A DNA stretch of 64,000 nt from Apis mellifera (taxonomy: Eukaryota; Arthropoda; Insecta; Hymenoptera; Apidae). The DNA lies in contig NC_037651.1 of NCBI RefSeq assembly GCF_003254395.2, positions 8,128,001 to 8,192,000 of the forward strand, in the 5' to 3' direction. The notes below the pieces were generated by a model. It saw only the letters and a list, made by a program, of their open reading frames with translations, ran no database searches and was not told the DNA's origin. Every line of letters begins with the position of its first letter. The first letter of the stretch is position 1. Shown piece by piece: positions 24,680-38,867 of the stretch. The translations under genes were made by a program, and so were the position numbers.

Positions 24680-27600
24680 GTAGTCATGTCATTCTATATT
24701 ATGATATATCAAGTTTATAGAAGTAATATTTATCCATAATATTAAAAACAAATCTCGAATATGATAAATTAAAAATGAACGTAGATTTTGAAGACTCACT
24801 TTGTAGAGCATGGTAAACTGGTTATTAAATGGATTGAGTGTTTCCTTTGATTGTAATAGAATTAGTTTGGATCTTGGAACGTAGAAATTTCTTGGATTAA
24901 AAATCTAATAGGTTTTTTTTTTTAGTTTCAAATGTTTTTCATACGATCCTGTTATAAATTATAAATTATATAGAAAGGTATTTTTCCGCGTCGTGTCAAA
25001 ACCATCGATTTTCACGCGATCAATGGGTCTAGGTTATCCATTTCTCGGGAAGGTATAAGTCGAACGGATAATTTTCCAGCATTCGTCACGCTCGAAAGTG
25101 CGGTAAAACGATCCGAAGGGATTCGGTTTTTAGGTTATTGGAATCGGGCATTGAATGTAGATCGACGATATATATATTTTCGGAGGGTAAACGTATTTCA
25201 CACGAAATACGATACTCCAGATTAGATAATAGGCTCGATAAACCTTCTCGGTTATTTATTTATATTATTATAGGCCATCTTTCTCTCAGAGCTCTTCACG
25301 AGCAAAATGATATTCAAACAAGTGTCCCGTGTTTTTCCTTACGATCTCTTTCGTAACGAGTTAATTTAATTACATCGATGTTTTACGTTACCGCGATAAC
25401 AACGATCCGTAATTCAACTCGATACTCGGTGGTACAAGTTGTTTAAGAAAAGAAAAAAAAAATATTTAAAAATTATACTTCTTCCGAGTAAACGAGTCCG
25501 AGACACGGAAACAAACTTTGTGTATATATTTTAAATCTTGTTGACGCGTAAGCAAGTGTTTAATTGTTTAAGATAGGTTTAAGGCCAGGCGTGAGAAAAA
25601 CGACTCCTCCTCCTCTTTGACAAGGAGGTTCAGAACGAAGAGAGGATGATCCAAGGTTTATTTAACTCCTCGTGACGAGTATTTTTTTTCCACCAGTTGA
25701 ACTATTACAAATCCCAAGGATTCTCCATACTACTTTTGAAAAAAACTTTCTCCTTACGTCTCTTTACTTATATTTTTATCTTGGAACGGTTAAAAAGTGA
25801 AACGGACGATAATAGTAATAGCGGTGCAATTCCCTAGAATTTTTAAAACGCGTAATAAAGGGGATCGGGGAGATAAGAGAGGCCGCCGTTTTTCCCTCTA
25901 ACAGATTTGCGAAATCGTGGCACCGCGTTTCCTTTCTTTCTTTCCTTCTTTTTCTTTTTTTTTTTTTTTTTTCCCATCCGAAAGTATCATCTCGGAGGCG
26001 CAATTGAGCATAATCGAGCGACCAATTAGAGAGGCAGGATTCTTTTTGCGAGGGAATTTGAAGTGACACAGGCCTCATCGTCTCGTTAAACAAATGGGAC
26101 AATCAAAGGGATCCCTTTAGATTGCGGGGAAACGATGCGGATGAGTCTAATAACTCAATAAAAAGGGGGGTCCCTTGATGATGGAGATCGTGGACCGTGC
26201 GAAGGCCATCCAACGCTTCCAGAGTTTGTTTTTTCTTTCGAGTTCGTATTAAACATTCCTCACTTTTGAAATTGATCTCCATCGACAGATATAAAAGATA
26301 TTGAGATAATCGTCAGAAATCTCTAAATGGACGATTAAAGTAAAGTTTCAAATCAATTTAAAATAATTAATATAAAACGTATATATATATGATGAATATT
26401 TCACTCACTATTGATCCATGGATCGCTGCATTCATACTCACGAAACGACGAGCAACAGCTTTGAAAAGGGGATCCAGAAATATAACACTCTTTTAAGAGA
26501 GATCAGAAGAAAATTCTTCCCCTGAATAGTTTCGCGACAATCGAACTCCCTTTTGGCCGCAAAGTACACGGAATGGCGGATTATTCGGCATCCCTGCTTA
26601 CTCGATGGAATCTAGCACGATTCTCGATTACGAACTCACGTTGACGGGGTAAAGAGAGTTTCCCAGATTGCTTTCCCTTCGTAAACACATCGATCCACCG
26701 GAAACTCTGTGATTTCAGCGCGTTCATCAAAGATTCGAAAGAATAAAATAAAAGAAATTAACTTGAAACTCGATCTCAGAGGATGAACGAGTAAACGTTT
26801 CGAATTCCTTCGAAAGGAACAACGAAAATGATAAATACTGGAGAGAACTTCGAGATCGAAGTATTAAACGAAAATGTAAATGTAAGATTCGAAGCGTTTT
26901 CAATTTTTCTTTAGAGTTTTATATATACAGTTTGGCAGAAATATTGGTGAGAGAATTACACTTGTACGCGTATTTGTTAACAACGAACGCGGTTGCTTGC
27001 AAGTTAAAGATAAAACAAATTCAACGAGATTCCGAGTTGATTTATATCTTCGATCGAGAAAACGAGTTTGAAGAAGTCGCGTTATGGACTGATAAATATG
27101 TTTAACCTGTTTTATCAGCTTCGAGGAATGATTCCTCTTTCTTTCTTTTTTCCTTCCTTTTTTTTTTTACCATGGAAAGTGTAGCGAAGAAGTACTCGCA
27201 TTATCAATTTACACGGACCTCGTTTATTCAGGCAGTGTAGCTCGAGTTGTTACGTTAATCCGAGAAACCTGATAGAAATCTCGAGATGATAAAAAAAGGA
27301 AAAGGAAAAAAGTAGCTTTCCTTAAATTTTAACGCGATTTTAAAAAGCATCGTGTAAAGAAGAAAATTATTGGCATTTTCGAAAACGAGGATCTTCCCAG
27401 GATCCCGAAGGAAGGAAGAGAGATACAGAGTGAGTCCATCGTTCATTCCAATTTTTACGTCGCGAAAGTATAGGAAATCAATAATTTCAGGCGACGAGTT
27501 GCGTTACAACGGTACCTGTGCAGTCAACAGTAAGTCGAATCTGATTTTCAGCTCGTTTAAATACGTTAGAAATTCTAAGCTTGATCTCATCGATGAAGAG

Positions 27601-28075
27601 GAGATCGTCCAAATCTTCGTTGATGTTCTTCGCCGATTCTGCGAACAGAAACAGGATTCGGCGAAAAAGAAGAAGAGAGAAAAGACGCAGAGCTCGAGGT
27701 GACAGACGTAATTTTTTCCCTTTCAACGAGGAATGAAATTAAACCGAGGGAAGAAAGGGAAGAAAGAAGAGAGAAAAGAGGAAACGTAAGGTAAAGGTGC
27801 CATTTGTTTAGACTCCGTTTAAACGGTCTCCTGGAGACGACCACGTCCTCTTCGACGTCCCGTTGGAAGGACGGGATTGGTTGGGGACGCATGCGCCCCT
27901 TTGCCAGTCGATAGCACCACCGATACGACATAGCAGCACCGAGGCAACCAGCCGCGTTGCCAGCTGCAACATTGACACACCGATCCACATTGCTAATCTC
28001 GGTCTCATCCTGTTAACTCTTGGCTACTTCTTGGACGACATCGATATGCCTCAGAGTACACATATATATAGGTGT
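24680..28075. other. Mixed-composition non-coding stretch
   Basis: No gene could be supported. The sequence alternates between AT-rich DNA and CpG-rich segments full of TCGA, CGAT and TTCG words. A more GC-rich patch lies at 27820-28040. Open frames of 60-133 codons occur on both strands and overlap each other, as expected of random CpG-rich bee DNA. Confidence 0.4.
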
Positions 28076-28079
28076 GCGG

Positions 28080-28768
28080 ATTTGTATTTATAAATCTTTG
28101 ATGTGATTTTAGGAAACATTTTAAACAAAGATGAAATAAAGATGGATTAGGAGATAAGATATAAAGATTGAAAATTTGTATTTAGAAATCTTTGATGTGA
28201 TTTTAGGGAAAATTTTAAACAAAGATGATAAAGTTGAATTAGTAGAAGATGAAGATATAAAGATTGAAAATTTGTATTTAGAAATCTTTGATGTGATTTT
28301 AGGAAATATTTTAAACAAAGATGAAATAAAGATGGATTAGGAGATAAGATATAAAGATTGAAAATTTGTATTTACAAATCTTTGATGTGATTTTGGGAAA
28401 CATTTTAAACGAAGATGAAATAAAGATGAATAAAGTTGAATTAGGAGATAAGATATAAAGATTGAAAATTTGTATTTAGAAATCTTTGATGTGATTTTAG
28501 GGAAAATTTTAAACAAAGATGATAAAGTTGAATTAGTAGAAGATGAAGATAAAGATTGAAAATTTGTATTTAGAAATCTTTGATGTGATTTTGGGAAATT
28601 TTAAACAAAGATGAAATAAAGATGGATAAAGTTGAATTAGGAGATAAGATATAAAAATTGAAAATTTGTATTTAGAAATCTTTGACGTGATTTTGGGGAA
28701 AATTTTAAACGAAGATAAAATAAAGATGGATAAAGTTGAATTAGAAGATAAAATATAAAGATTGAAAG
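28080..28768. repeat. Minisatellite array, about 95-104 bp unit, 7 copies
   Basis: The phrase ATCTTTGATGTGATTTT recurs seven times, near 28094, 28188, 28284, 28378, 28482, 28576 and 28678 (once as GACGTG). Each copy is followed by ATTTTAAACAAAGATG and a GATAAAGATTGAAAATTTG linker. Copies differ by substitutions and by 8-10 nt indels in the GATGGATAAAGTTGAATTAGG part, so units alternate between about 94 and 102-104 bp. Confidence 0.9.
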
Positions 28769-30777
28769 TTGAATGTTGATGAATGGATTGTTGGGAGATT
28801 TTTGAGATTAGATTTGGAGTTTTGGATCGATTTTCAGCGTGTAAAAACTTTGGATATATATGAAGATTCGCGAGGATATATGTATTTGGATACGAGATGG
28901 TTCGAGATTACATTTACGAAAACTTTGATCCTATTTGCAAGTGGATACGTGGTTTCAAAATTTCCAGGGTCGACGGATTTTAGATTTGCCTCGCGAGTTT
29001 CGTTAATATCCCCCCCCCCCTCCCTCCCCTCCCCGTTGTTAAATTGTCCATGCAGAGGATTCTAATTCGAGACCAGGTTTATTCGATTTATGCTGTGGCG
29101 CAGTGTACATTTCAGGGACAGTTTCAGGCGCCACTGGTGCAATTTCCCCGTGAGTCGATTGGAATTGCTCGAATTAGACCGGCGGTGTCGTCGAACTTTG
29201 AGCGCACTGATTCACGGGAGAACATCCCTTGGTCCGGCCAAGTGTTTTTAGAATCGCCGTCCTCCTCTTTATTCACGGATTTTTATCTCTTCCACCATCT
29301 TCCAGATTCCTCTTCTTTTCTAAATATAAATACCCGTGTTTTTCCCCGTAGTAATTTAATAATTCTCTCTCGACCAGCATAATTAATAACACGATCTTTC
29401 AAAGATAGAAAAAATTTTTTTGCATTTTCAATCGATATATTCAAATATATTCTCTTTCGATCCGAGTTATAAATATTCCCGATGGTTTATTTTAAATTAT
29501 CGGCCCGTCTGATAAAAATTTAAAGTGTTTTCCTAACGATGAATGGACCGGCATCTGTCTAACGATATCGAATTCATGAAAGGGAATTGGAACGATTCGG
29601 ACGATTCGAAGATGACTCGCAGGGGCCGTTTGATAAATCTATATATAATCTATATATGTATGGAGAAGAGAAAGGACCCTTCTGGCGATAAATTTTAGGC
29701 ACACGTGATCCGATCCGCGTGGCATCCTCGCCTTTTATCTCGCCGAGCTTGATCTAGGTAACGAACGAGAGAAACGAGTCGTCCTTTCTCCGAATGGACC
29801 GTTAGCCCGATTTCCGCCTCGTTTCGGAAGTCGAAACAGGTGCCCGTTTTACGAGGCCCGTGCAAACCCCGTCGCCTCGATGCCTCGTCAGCCATTGTCG
29901 TCCCTCGTCATCAAACATTGATCATCCTCGTCCCACTTTAATACGATTCGAAGAAAGTGGCTTTAATTTTATTTTCACTCGTTTTACGCGTGAAATCTGA
30001 ATTTTTAATTATTTAACGTGTTCTTTTTTTTTTTTTTTGGATCTCTCATCGAAATCGTACATTTCTGATTGTAACATTGACCAATTCTATGGGAAGAAAA
30101 ATTACCAAGAAATGAATTTCATTATTAAATTGGATCGAACGATGTCAACGACGATGTCGTCGAAGTTGGGAAAGAAAATATATCTGAGAGAGGAAGGACA
30201 ATGAATTATTCTTCGTTTATTATTGATAAGACTCGCAACGATTATTCTCCCTGTCAGGGGACTATAATGGAAATCACAAAAAGGGGGGTACACGAGTTAG
30301 AGTTCTCTTTGTAGAGAAAGACGCGCGCGGACGTCTTTTCTTCCCTGCTGCACAATCGCTATCACGTTGATTTTTTGCGTCGACAATTTATCCACCAAGT
30401 CTAATTTCGTTATTAGCATTTCTTCACGGTGAATTGAGCTCGTTAAGCTCCTTAACTCCTTCTATACGATGCAAGTAACCTCCCCCTCCCTCCGACAAGG
30501 GAACAATGGGCCCTCTTTTTACCTCTTATTTAGACGTCCGCGTTTTTCCATTACACCGTGTATTAACATTCATGAAGAAACGTACACGTACACGTTTCCA
30601 CTTCGATTTATACGGGGCGTAACGTAAAAAGATGATGAAAAGGAAAAAAAGAAGTTAAGGGATAAAAGTTATCATTATTTTCAACGTCTTTCGATGTATA
30701 AATATTAATTATGATTTTAAGCCCCTTTTAGCGTTATTTGATCATGATTCCTTTCGGTGACGAGTCAATAAATCAAT
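28769..30777. other. Non-coding stretch between two arrays
   Basis: No gene is recognised. A C-rich run lies at 29010-29034. The open frame at 29044-29382 starts beside an acceptor-like TCCATGCAG but shows no family. Confidence 0.4.
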
Positions 30778-31915
30778 ATAACGTTTCTCTTTAAGTACTC
30801 ACGTCTTGTAGCGTAAGAAAATTAGGGAAGAAAGCGTAAATTAATATAATCTGAATATTTCTTCTTTCTATATAATACTTACAATTAATATAATGATATT
30901 TCTCTTTAAATATTTACGTTTTACGTAAGGAAAGTGGAAGAAAAATGATTAATATAATATTTTTTCTTTTTAAATGACAATACTTACGTTACAATTAACA
31001 TAATAATATTTCTCTTTAATTACTTATGTTTTGTAAGAAATAAAACACGAATTTGATAATCATAAGAATAATTTTAAACGACAATACTTACGTTACAATT
31101 AAAACATAATATTTCTTCTTTTTAAACGACAATACTTACATTACAATTAACATAATAATATTTCTCTTTAATTACTTACTTTTGTAACGTAAGAAATAAA
31201 GCATGAATTTGATAATCGTAAAAATAATTTTAAACGACAATACTTACGTTATAATTAATATAATAATATTTCTCTTTAATTACTTAGTTTTGTAAGAAAG
31301 AAAGCACGAATTTGATAATCGTAAGACGAATAATTTTAAACGACAATACTTATGTTACAATTAACATAATAATATTTCTCTTTAATTACTTACGTTTTGT
31401 AAGAAAGAAAGCACGAATTTGATAATCATAAGACGAATAATTTTAAACGACAATACTTATATTATAATTGATATAATAATATTTCTCATTAATTACTTAT
31501 GTTTTATAATGTAAGAAATAAAGCATGAATTTGATAATCATAAGAATAATTTTAAATGACAATACTTACGTTATAATTGATATAATAACATTTCTCTTTA
31601 ATTACTTACGTTTTGTAACGTAAGAAAGAAAGTACGAATTTGATAATCGTAAGAATAATTTTAAACGACAATACTTATATTATAATTGATATAATAACAT
31701 TTCTCTTTAATTACTTACGTTTCGTATTATAATTAATATAATAATATTTCTCTTTAAATATTTACGTTTTACGTAAAGTGGAAGAAAAATGATTAATACA
31801 ATATCTCTTCTTTTTAAACGACAATACTTACGTTACAATTAACATAATAACATTTCTCTTTAATTACTTACGTTTAGTAAGAAAGAAATTTGATAATCGT
31901 AAGACGAATAATTCT
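30778..31915. repeat. Long diverged minisatellite array with palindromic core
   Basis: About eleven diverged copies of a unit containing CGACAATACTTACGTTACAATTAA, CATAATAATATTTCTCTTTAA, TTACTTACGTTTTGTAACG, and TAAGAAAGAAAGCACGAATTTGATAATCGTAAG. Spacing varies from about 50 to 150 bp because parts are lost. The core CTTACGTTTTGTAACGTAAG is self-complementary, so single strands could form a hairpin in most units. Confidence 0.85.
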
Positions 31916-34900
31916 TCTATTTCGTGGTGCATGGAAGAATACTTGTGTACTATTCGGTTTCTTCCAGTTTAGTTAGGTAACCAACTTGTAAAAGCGAAAG
32001 ATTGGAAATAGCTCCCTGCTTGGAACACAGATGAATGACCACGTGTGAATTTTTTTCAATTGTAATACGTACGTACATGCACGATCATCGATAACTGATA
32101 CACGGGGTAAGAAGAAGTGAAAGCGAGGTAACGTCTTGGAAACGAGTCTCCTTTATTATATAAACCAAGCGTCGAACAATAAATCGTTGGATTGCTGGAT
32201 CCGCGAGGAGGATTTTGAAACGGCTCCTTTCCTATCCTCGGCCAATCGTTTTCGCCTCCGCGAAAAATCATTTTCGACGACTTTCTCGAACATCCACACT
32301 CCGTGGCGAAACACTTTCCTGCCTCGTTCGCGAATTTAACGATCGATAATAAATTCTTTATTATCGCGCCTTTTTCCTTTCTTTTTCTTTTCCTTTTTTT
32401 TTTCTTTAAAGGAGGAAAAGTTGATCGAGTGAAACTTCGAGAGGAACGTTGTTCGCGTTATTCGTTCGAAAAGGAAAAAGAGGACTAAGTTTTCGCGCAT
32501 AGAAAAAAGGAAATTGTAATTATCAGCCGTTTTCGAGAAAGTGAATTCTCTCTTCGAAAGATTCCTCTATGGAGTATTTTACGATCCCCGGGATTAATTG
32601 CGAGGAGAATCTTGGGAAGAAATTTCAGGGGATCGTAAAAAAAATGATAGTTGCTTTCGTTTGTTACGCAATGCGGATTTACGATATTTACAGATTTATT
32701 ACTTACATTTTTAGAAATCTTGCCGTAGAAATTCTTTCCTGGAATCCGATAAATCGTATCCGAATTTTCGTTTCGGATCGGAAGAATTTATCGGAGATGT
32801 ACGGGTGGATTCACGAGTGGGAATATTCGATTCGAAAACATAAGCATATCGAGGGGGAGGGGAAGAGGGGACAGATGAAAGGGATAAAACGGGAGGGAGA
32901 GAAGGGAGGGGGATTCGTAAAAGTGAGTGGAACAACGGTTGCTGAATGAACGAAGGTGCACCGGTCGTGTATGAAAATTGATTTGCACGGGTTGAACGAT
33001 CGCGACAGGTGGCCTTTATCCATGGATGCGTGCGCTATTTTTCCAAAAAAGGAAGAAATGGATAGAGCTTGTTTGAAAAAAGAACGAGTTTTGAAATTAA
33101 TAGATCGAAAATTGGCCGTTTCGAATATTCACTGATCTTTCACTGAAAAATGTATAATGGATCGGATAAATTATTGTATTTATCGTCATCGATCGATCAT
33201 CGTGGAAATAGATTAAAGAGAGAAAGAGAGAAAAAGAAATTAAAAATCGTTAAACGATCGCGATAGAAATATTTATTACCCATCGATATCGACAGGAAAG
33301 ATACGTCCAATCATGATTTATACACCTGTTATGTAAAGGCGGATCGTATATGGGATGCACGAATTTTCGTGACACGTCGAAATTATAAAAGTTGGTATTT
33401 TTAAAAAAAAAGGAAGAGAAATACGAATCCACTCTGATTTCTCCTTTATATATTTATATAGAATTCGACATAAAGGCCGCCGACGGACGGTAATAATGGC
33501 CCTCTAACTACAATGGATCCAATGTCCATTGTTTATTTACAACGGATGCATTGGTAGCCGTACCAGAAACCGTGCATAATGAGTTCAATTCACCGTCAGA
33601 TATGCTAATAACCGGGCTGGCTCGCGAATCGAACGAGCCAATTCCACTCGAAAAACACGGGTGAAAGTTTCTCGGATGAATGGGGAAAAACGAAGAACTC
33701 TTTAAAAGAACGGCGAAGCTTTCTTAAATTATGGCGGATAATTCGACGATAGATCGAGTCACGTTCCCTTCGAATTACGAATAATACGTAATAAAAATAA
33801 TTATTAAGCCACGGTCGAATAACGATTGAAATATAAGAAGAAGAAAAAGAAAGAAGATTAAGATAAGGAGACTCTTATCTCTAGTTGGCATCGATGTTCC
33901 ACGGAATAATTTTATAAGTGAATTTTTTTCTCTTTCCTTTCCCGGACACGCGATCGTTTCTTGGGATTAAGTTGGGCGCGGTTCCATCGATAAGACGATC
34001 GCGCGATTGATAAGGAAAGACCCACTTTCCTCGCCGTTAGAAGATTGCTCGCCCCATTTACCCAATTCATTATGCGCATGGATGCGTGAAAACCGGCAGC
34101 GTCGCGATTTCGTGTAATTTCCTTGCGGTGGACATCGTTTCGAGAGAAAGAGAGAGAGAGAAAAAAAAGATAAAGTTCCGTAAGAGCAACAGTTGCGTTT
34201 CACGTTACTCGATGTCCGACGGCATCATTAATAATAATGGACGTCGTTAGGTAGCTCGTGCTCGTGCCGGATTGGGGATTCTTAAATTAAAGAGAATTCA
34301 GAATGTGCACACGATTACGCGTGTACTCGCGAGAACTCGAGTGTACGTTCAGTGGGTATTTGATAAATCGTACGAGATTGAACAGTTAGGCGAATAGCTT
34401 TTACGTACCGCTTTTATGTAGGCCTCTTGCGTAGAGTACAGAATACCACGCGTTCGCGTATACAACGTTAACTTAAAATTTTAGATTTAACGCAATCGCA
34501 ATCGTTGGAAATAATTTCGATCTTTTTATTAATTTCTTAATATCTCGAAATACGAATTTTCGCCAAACCACTGGCCATGAAACAACAAGAGAAATAACAT
34601 TCGTAATACATTTCTTTCCTATTATCAAATAGAATTTTCCTTGGAATGGAATAATAAAGTCAATAATGGAAACGGCGAGATATTCATGAGTTTAGTTAAA
34701 AAGATTGCTGGAGGTGTTTAATTGGCAATGATCGGTCATCCTTGAAACGATCCTCCTCTTTTCCTTCTTCTTCTTCTTGGCGATCCTCAAGGCTGTACCC
34801 TTCTTTTTCTCGCGTGTATTTGTACGCAGGAGTAAGTTTACCGGCCTGTTACATCAGTGTAACGGTATGTTATCGAGCATCATCCCGGTTCACTGCATCA

Positions 34901-37900
34901 CGAGTTGTAGTTCGGGTGAACAACTCGCGCTTCCAACGCACAACTCCTCTACGATAATCTTCCCTTCCCTTTTTTCCTCTTCGTTTCGATTCTATTAATC
35001 GTCAATCGATGATTTTTAAAAATGGTACGAGAAAAAGATTCCACTTGCTCGAATAATATTAATCAAAATATACAATGCCTTTTATGATTTTAATTCATAT
35101 TCCTAATTTTAACGATGCACATCATCTTTTCCAAGGTCGAGAATTTAAAAGAATCGAAACGAGAAGTCCTCGAGACGAAAAGTTCCGCCTGTTCATCGGG
35201 CGTGAAGTGAAAGCCTTCTTCGATATTTTTTTTTTTCCCTTCCTGTTTTTGTTTTTTGCTGAAACGTGTCGGGCTCTCTCGCGATTGCGGCACAACCGCA
35301 TTGTACACAAAGAAGGCGTCGAGTATATTTCCGACGAAACGTTTGCAAACTTCTGTTCGAACAAGATTTTCAGAAACTCAGAAACGATCGATCCTTGTCG
35401 TTTCTCGATGTATAATATCGGCAGGGGTAACGGGAACGAGGCCGGCTCACCGGAAAAATAATAATCACGAGTGCGTAAGACGCACGCGGAAATTGTAATT
35501 ATTGCCGGGGCATGCGTGCAGAATGCGCATTCAGAGACAGAGGCGCGCGAACACGCTCGAGTCGCCGCCATTTAACGAAAATTCGAAACGCTCGAGTCGT
35601 CCGTTTCGTGGAAATTATTCGAACGATAGAAATCGGCGTAATTCGCGCCAATTCTTCCTTTTGTTCTTTTCTTTTCTTTTCCATTGCTTGCGTGCAACCG
35701 CGTTCGAGGCGTGCAAAATTGCGCGAGGCTCGATTCTTTTGCATTTTTCCGAGGAAACTTATCGTTCTTTTCTTTCATATCTTTGAATTTTTTATTATCC
35801 TCCTCGAATTTTCCCCCGAGGCTAACCTCGATTCCATTCAATTTATCGAAGGAACCATCTCTAGAATCAACGAGAGGACCGTGCTTCTTCTTCCTATGAA
35901 TTTTCAGAAATCCAATAGAATTTTTCACCAAGTTCGGAGGATAAGGAAAAGTATGGAATAAAATTTTTGTTCTCGACTTGCCGGAGGCAGTATGGTATGG
36001 CAAGTGGGTCGTATCGGTGATCGTCGATCGTTCTTTCTCGCAACAACGTTATTACCAACGTCGTTACAGATTACGTTTCGATACCTTTCTCGCGTGTCTC
36101 TTTTTTTTCCTTCGATGCAACATCGTGGCTTCGAATATTTCCTTCTCTGCCATTGTTCTCATTTATTTGGCCGAATAATCCGTTTTTCCCCTCTGAAAGA
36201 CTAAAAGGAAAAAATGTTAGGAATGGATATACTCTGTTTTATTTCGTTCCTCGAGAAAATGCAGAGTTGGATTTTTTTGATAACACAAATCTATGAATGG
36301 CATTGATTTGTCCACGTCTCGTTGTGTATTGGTCGATTCGAGGTAATTAGCAGAGAGCTTTCCACGCGTCAGATCCCATCAATTAGAACCTGGATGCGTT
36401 CGAAATGTATATACATTTACGTATTATTTTCGATATTAATTTCGATTCCTTTCCTCTCATCCGACAAATATGCAACGTCGATAAATCACGTTCCATTAGA
36501 AAACCTGTTAATTCCGTTTTCTCCGCTGGAAACAATCCCGCAAAAGCCTCTCTAATTAGCATGTAATTGACTTATGGAATCGAATAGCTTGAGAATCTCG
36601 TACAAGTGGCTGTTACCGGCATATTGTTCCCCGAACAAGGAGGAAACTCGACAAGTAAGTTGGAGGAATTTAAATTCAATCGCGGTGAAATTGAACGGGG
36701 GAGATCCACTTTCGCGGTATATAAAAGTGAAACAACGCCGCAATCTTCCCATAAGGATAAACGCCGCTAATTCAGTCATTCGTCTAATTAACACCCAGTT
36801 TCTCGCTACATATATATATATATACATGGCATCGGTTTCATACCGCATGCTTGCATACACGCGTCATTGCGTTGATCCGCAAACGAGGATTCCACCTCCC
36901 TCTCTCTCTCTCTCCAATATTTTTATTATTATTAAAGACGATAGCCTTGACACCGTACGAAATTGTCTCCACATTCCACGGATGCTGGCAAATAGCCGAT
37001 TTAATTTTCCACCGATTCGTCCATCTATTAATAAACCCGTCCCCGAGATTAATCATTTTCTCGAGTTTCGGCTCGAGATCGTTCAGGAAACGTTTTATGC
37101 GTAAGTTGCATAGCTACGTCGAATCGTCTCTTTTAATTCACACGCGAGAATCGATCTGGAGAATTTTTGAAATTCGGCGGGAAGAGGTTTCGTCCCTGGA
37201 AACCGCAAGCTTTGACACCGTTATTAGATAAGGGGAGGGGGGGACGGTTAGGCGCGGGTTATCGGAGAGAGAGATCGTGAGTTACGAGGCCCACTTGCTC
37301 GATAAACTGATTTCCCCTCGTAAAGTCCCGCGTTCCAGATACTACGCCTAATGCAGTGGAATAACGTTTAACTGGGGCCTGGTGTAACAAGCCCCGTCTA
37401 CTTGTCACTCGGTAGCCTCTCTGTAAACGAAGTATCGAGTATCGGAGTTTCTTTCGAATCTTCTCACTTTCGCTCGCGAGGATCTTCTTCCAACAAATAA
37501 ATTGTCGACGTTTAATACGAATAAAGAAACGATCGACTTGGGATTAAACGTTAAGTTAAACTTCGTTCACGAAAGTTTTTATCAATTTTCAATAAAGAAA
37601 ACCTATATACGAATCGAGAAAGCGTTTATGAGACGACTGTTCCATAAGACGGGTGGAAGAAAAGGATGAGCGAGTTTAGATTATATGCGTTTCTTATTTT
37701 CGAATTAACAACGTCGCGTTGTTAAGTGAAATTCTTCTGGCGTAACGTGTTCGTGGATTGCGGGCATTGCTAGCCGACCGAATCGCCGAAACGATCAACC
37801 GGCAAAGCTTAATTATCTTGCTCTTGGTGAAAATTACAGACCCGATTCTCGCTCTCACGTAACGTCACGCCACGCGAATAATTCGTGGCGAGGAACAGCG

Positions 37901-38860
37901 TTTTGAAGCCGTGTTTCCATTCGTTTCGTTCTAACGATTCCATCTTATCGTCATCAAAACACTTTCGAGCAAACAGTGTGTATATATATATATATATACA
38001 TGGAGGAATTCTTTTTTCATTTCTTTTTTTCCGTAACACCTCCGCGATTCTTATCGCTGTTCGTCGAAATCGAGATTAAATTGCAGATTTCCATCCGTTG
38101 GATCGATTGGCAAATTACCATTTCGTTATCTCGATCGAGATTATCGAACCGTATCGAGCAATTTTCGTGTCTCGTGACGATTTGTCGTGATGATTCATTC
38201 GTTATCGTATTTTTTTTTTGCTTTTTTTACTTTGTTATTTTTCTGATAATCAAGAATTTCGTTAAAAAATGATGGATGAGAGTGGAGATGTTACGATTTG
38301 TCACCGATCGTCGTTGATTAAATTCGATTTAAACGCTCGGATCGGCTTCGAAATCGTACACATCTGTTTCACGGTTTCCAAGTTTATAAACAGCTGGATC
38401 GAACGTGTTACCACGCGTTGCATCGTAAATGGCTTCGCGCCATGAACCCTGGATGATACCAAGTTTCTCCAATCCGTCGGATATTCCTTCTCGTAATTGA
38501 ACATTTTTACGAGTGGATTATAACGAGCCATTTTTTAATATTTTTTTTTTGTATGTATCCTCCCCTTTTTTTATTTTTCTACGATAGCAAGAATTTTTCT
38601 GTCGAGAAAATAAGAGTTTGAGGGATTAGACTGGAATTTCATCCTTTAAGAATTAAGTTCCCTCGACTTTTAGAACTTTGTATATACATCCAACTCTTGC
38701 TCGTTTGCTCGATTATTTCTTTTCGTAAAACGATTTCGTTCATCGAAATCGTTCGTCCAATCTTTATGAAAAATTGAAAAAAGTCTATTATTGATTTTTT
38801 GATCGATTAAAAATATCCCAAGAATTTTTTAAAAGAAATTTTTAAAAAAGAAACATAGTT
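31916..38860. other. Long CpG-rich non-coding stretch
   Basis: I found no exon that I can support in about 6.9 kb. Many overlapping frames of 60-176 codons occur on both strands; the longest (36574-37104) runs through a TATATATA microsatellite and is not protein-like. 33470-33660 is less repetitive and richer in mixed words (TAATAATGGCC, CCATTGTTTATTT) and looks more like a regulatory element than its surroundings. Small microsatellites: (TA)n at 36807-36822 and 37979-37997, and (CT)n at 36900-36914. Confidence 0.35.
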
Positions 38861-38867
38861 TTTAGAA

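Noticed and set aside
28121..28318. Short frame with repeated FKIFPKITSKISKYKFSIFI units
   Set aside because: It is the minisatellite read in one frame; the repetition reflects the DNA array, not a repeat protein.
28080..28768. Possible CRISPR array
   Set aside because: Units are near-identical throughout with no unique spacers, and the DNA is plainly animal.
36574..37104. 176-codon plus-strand frame
   Set aside because: It crosses a TATATA microsatellite and a CT tract, has no family feature, and overlaps other open frames on both strands.
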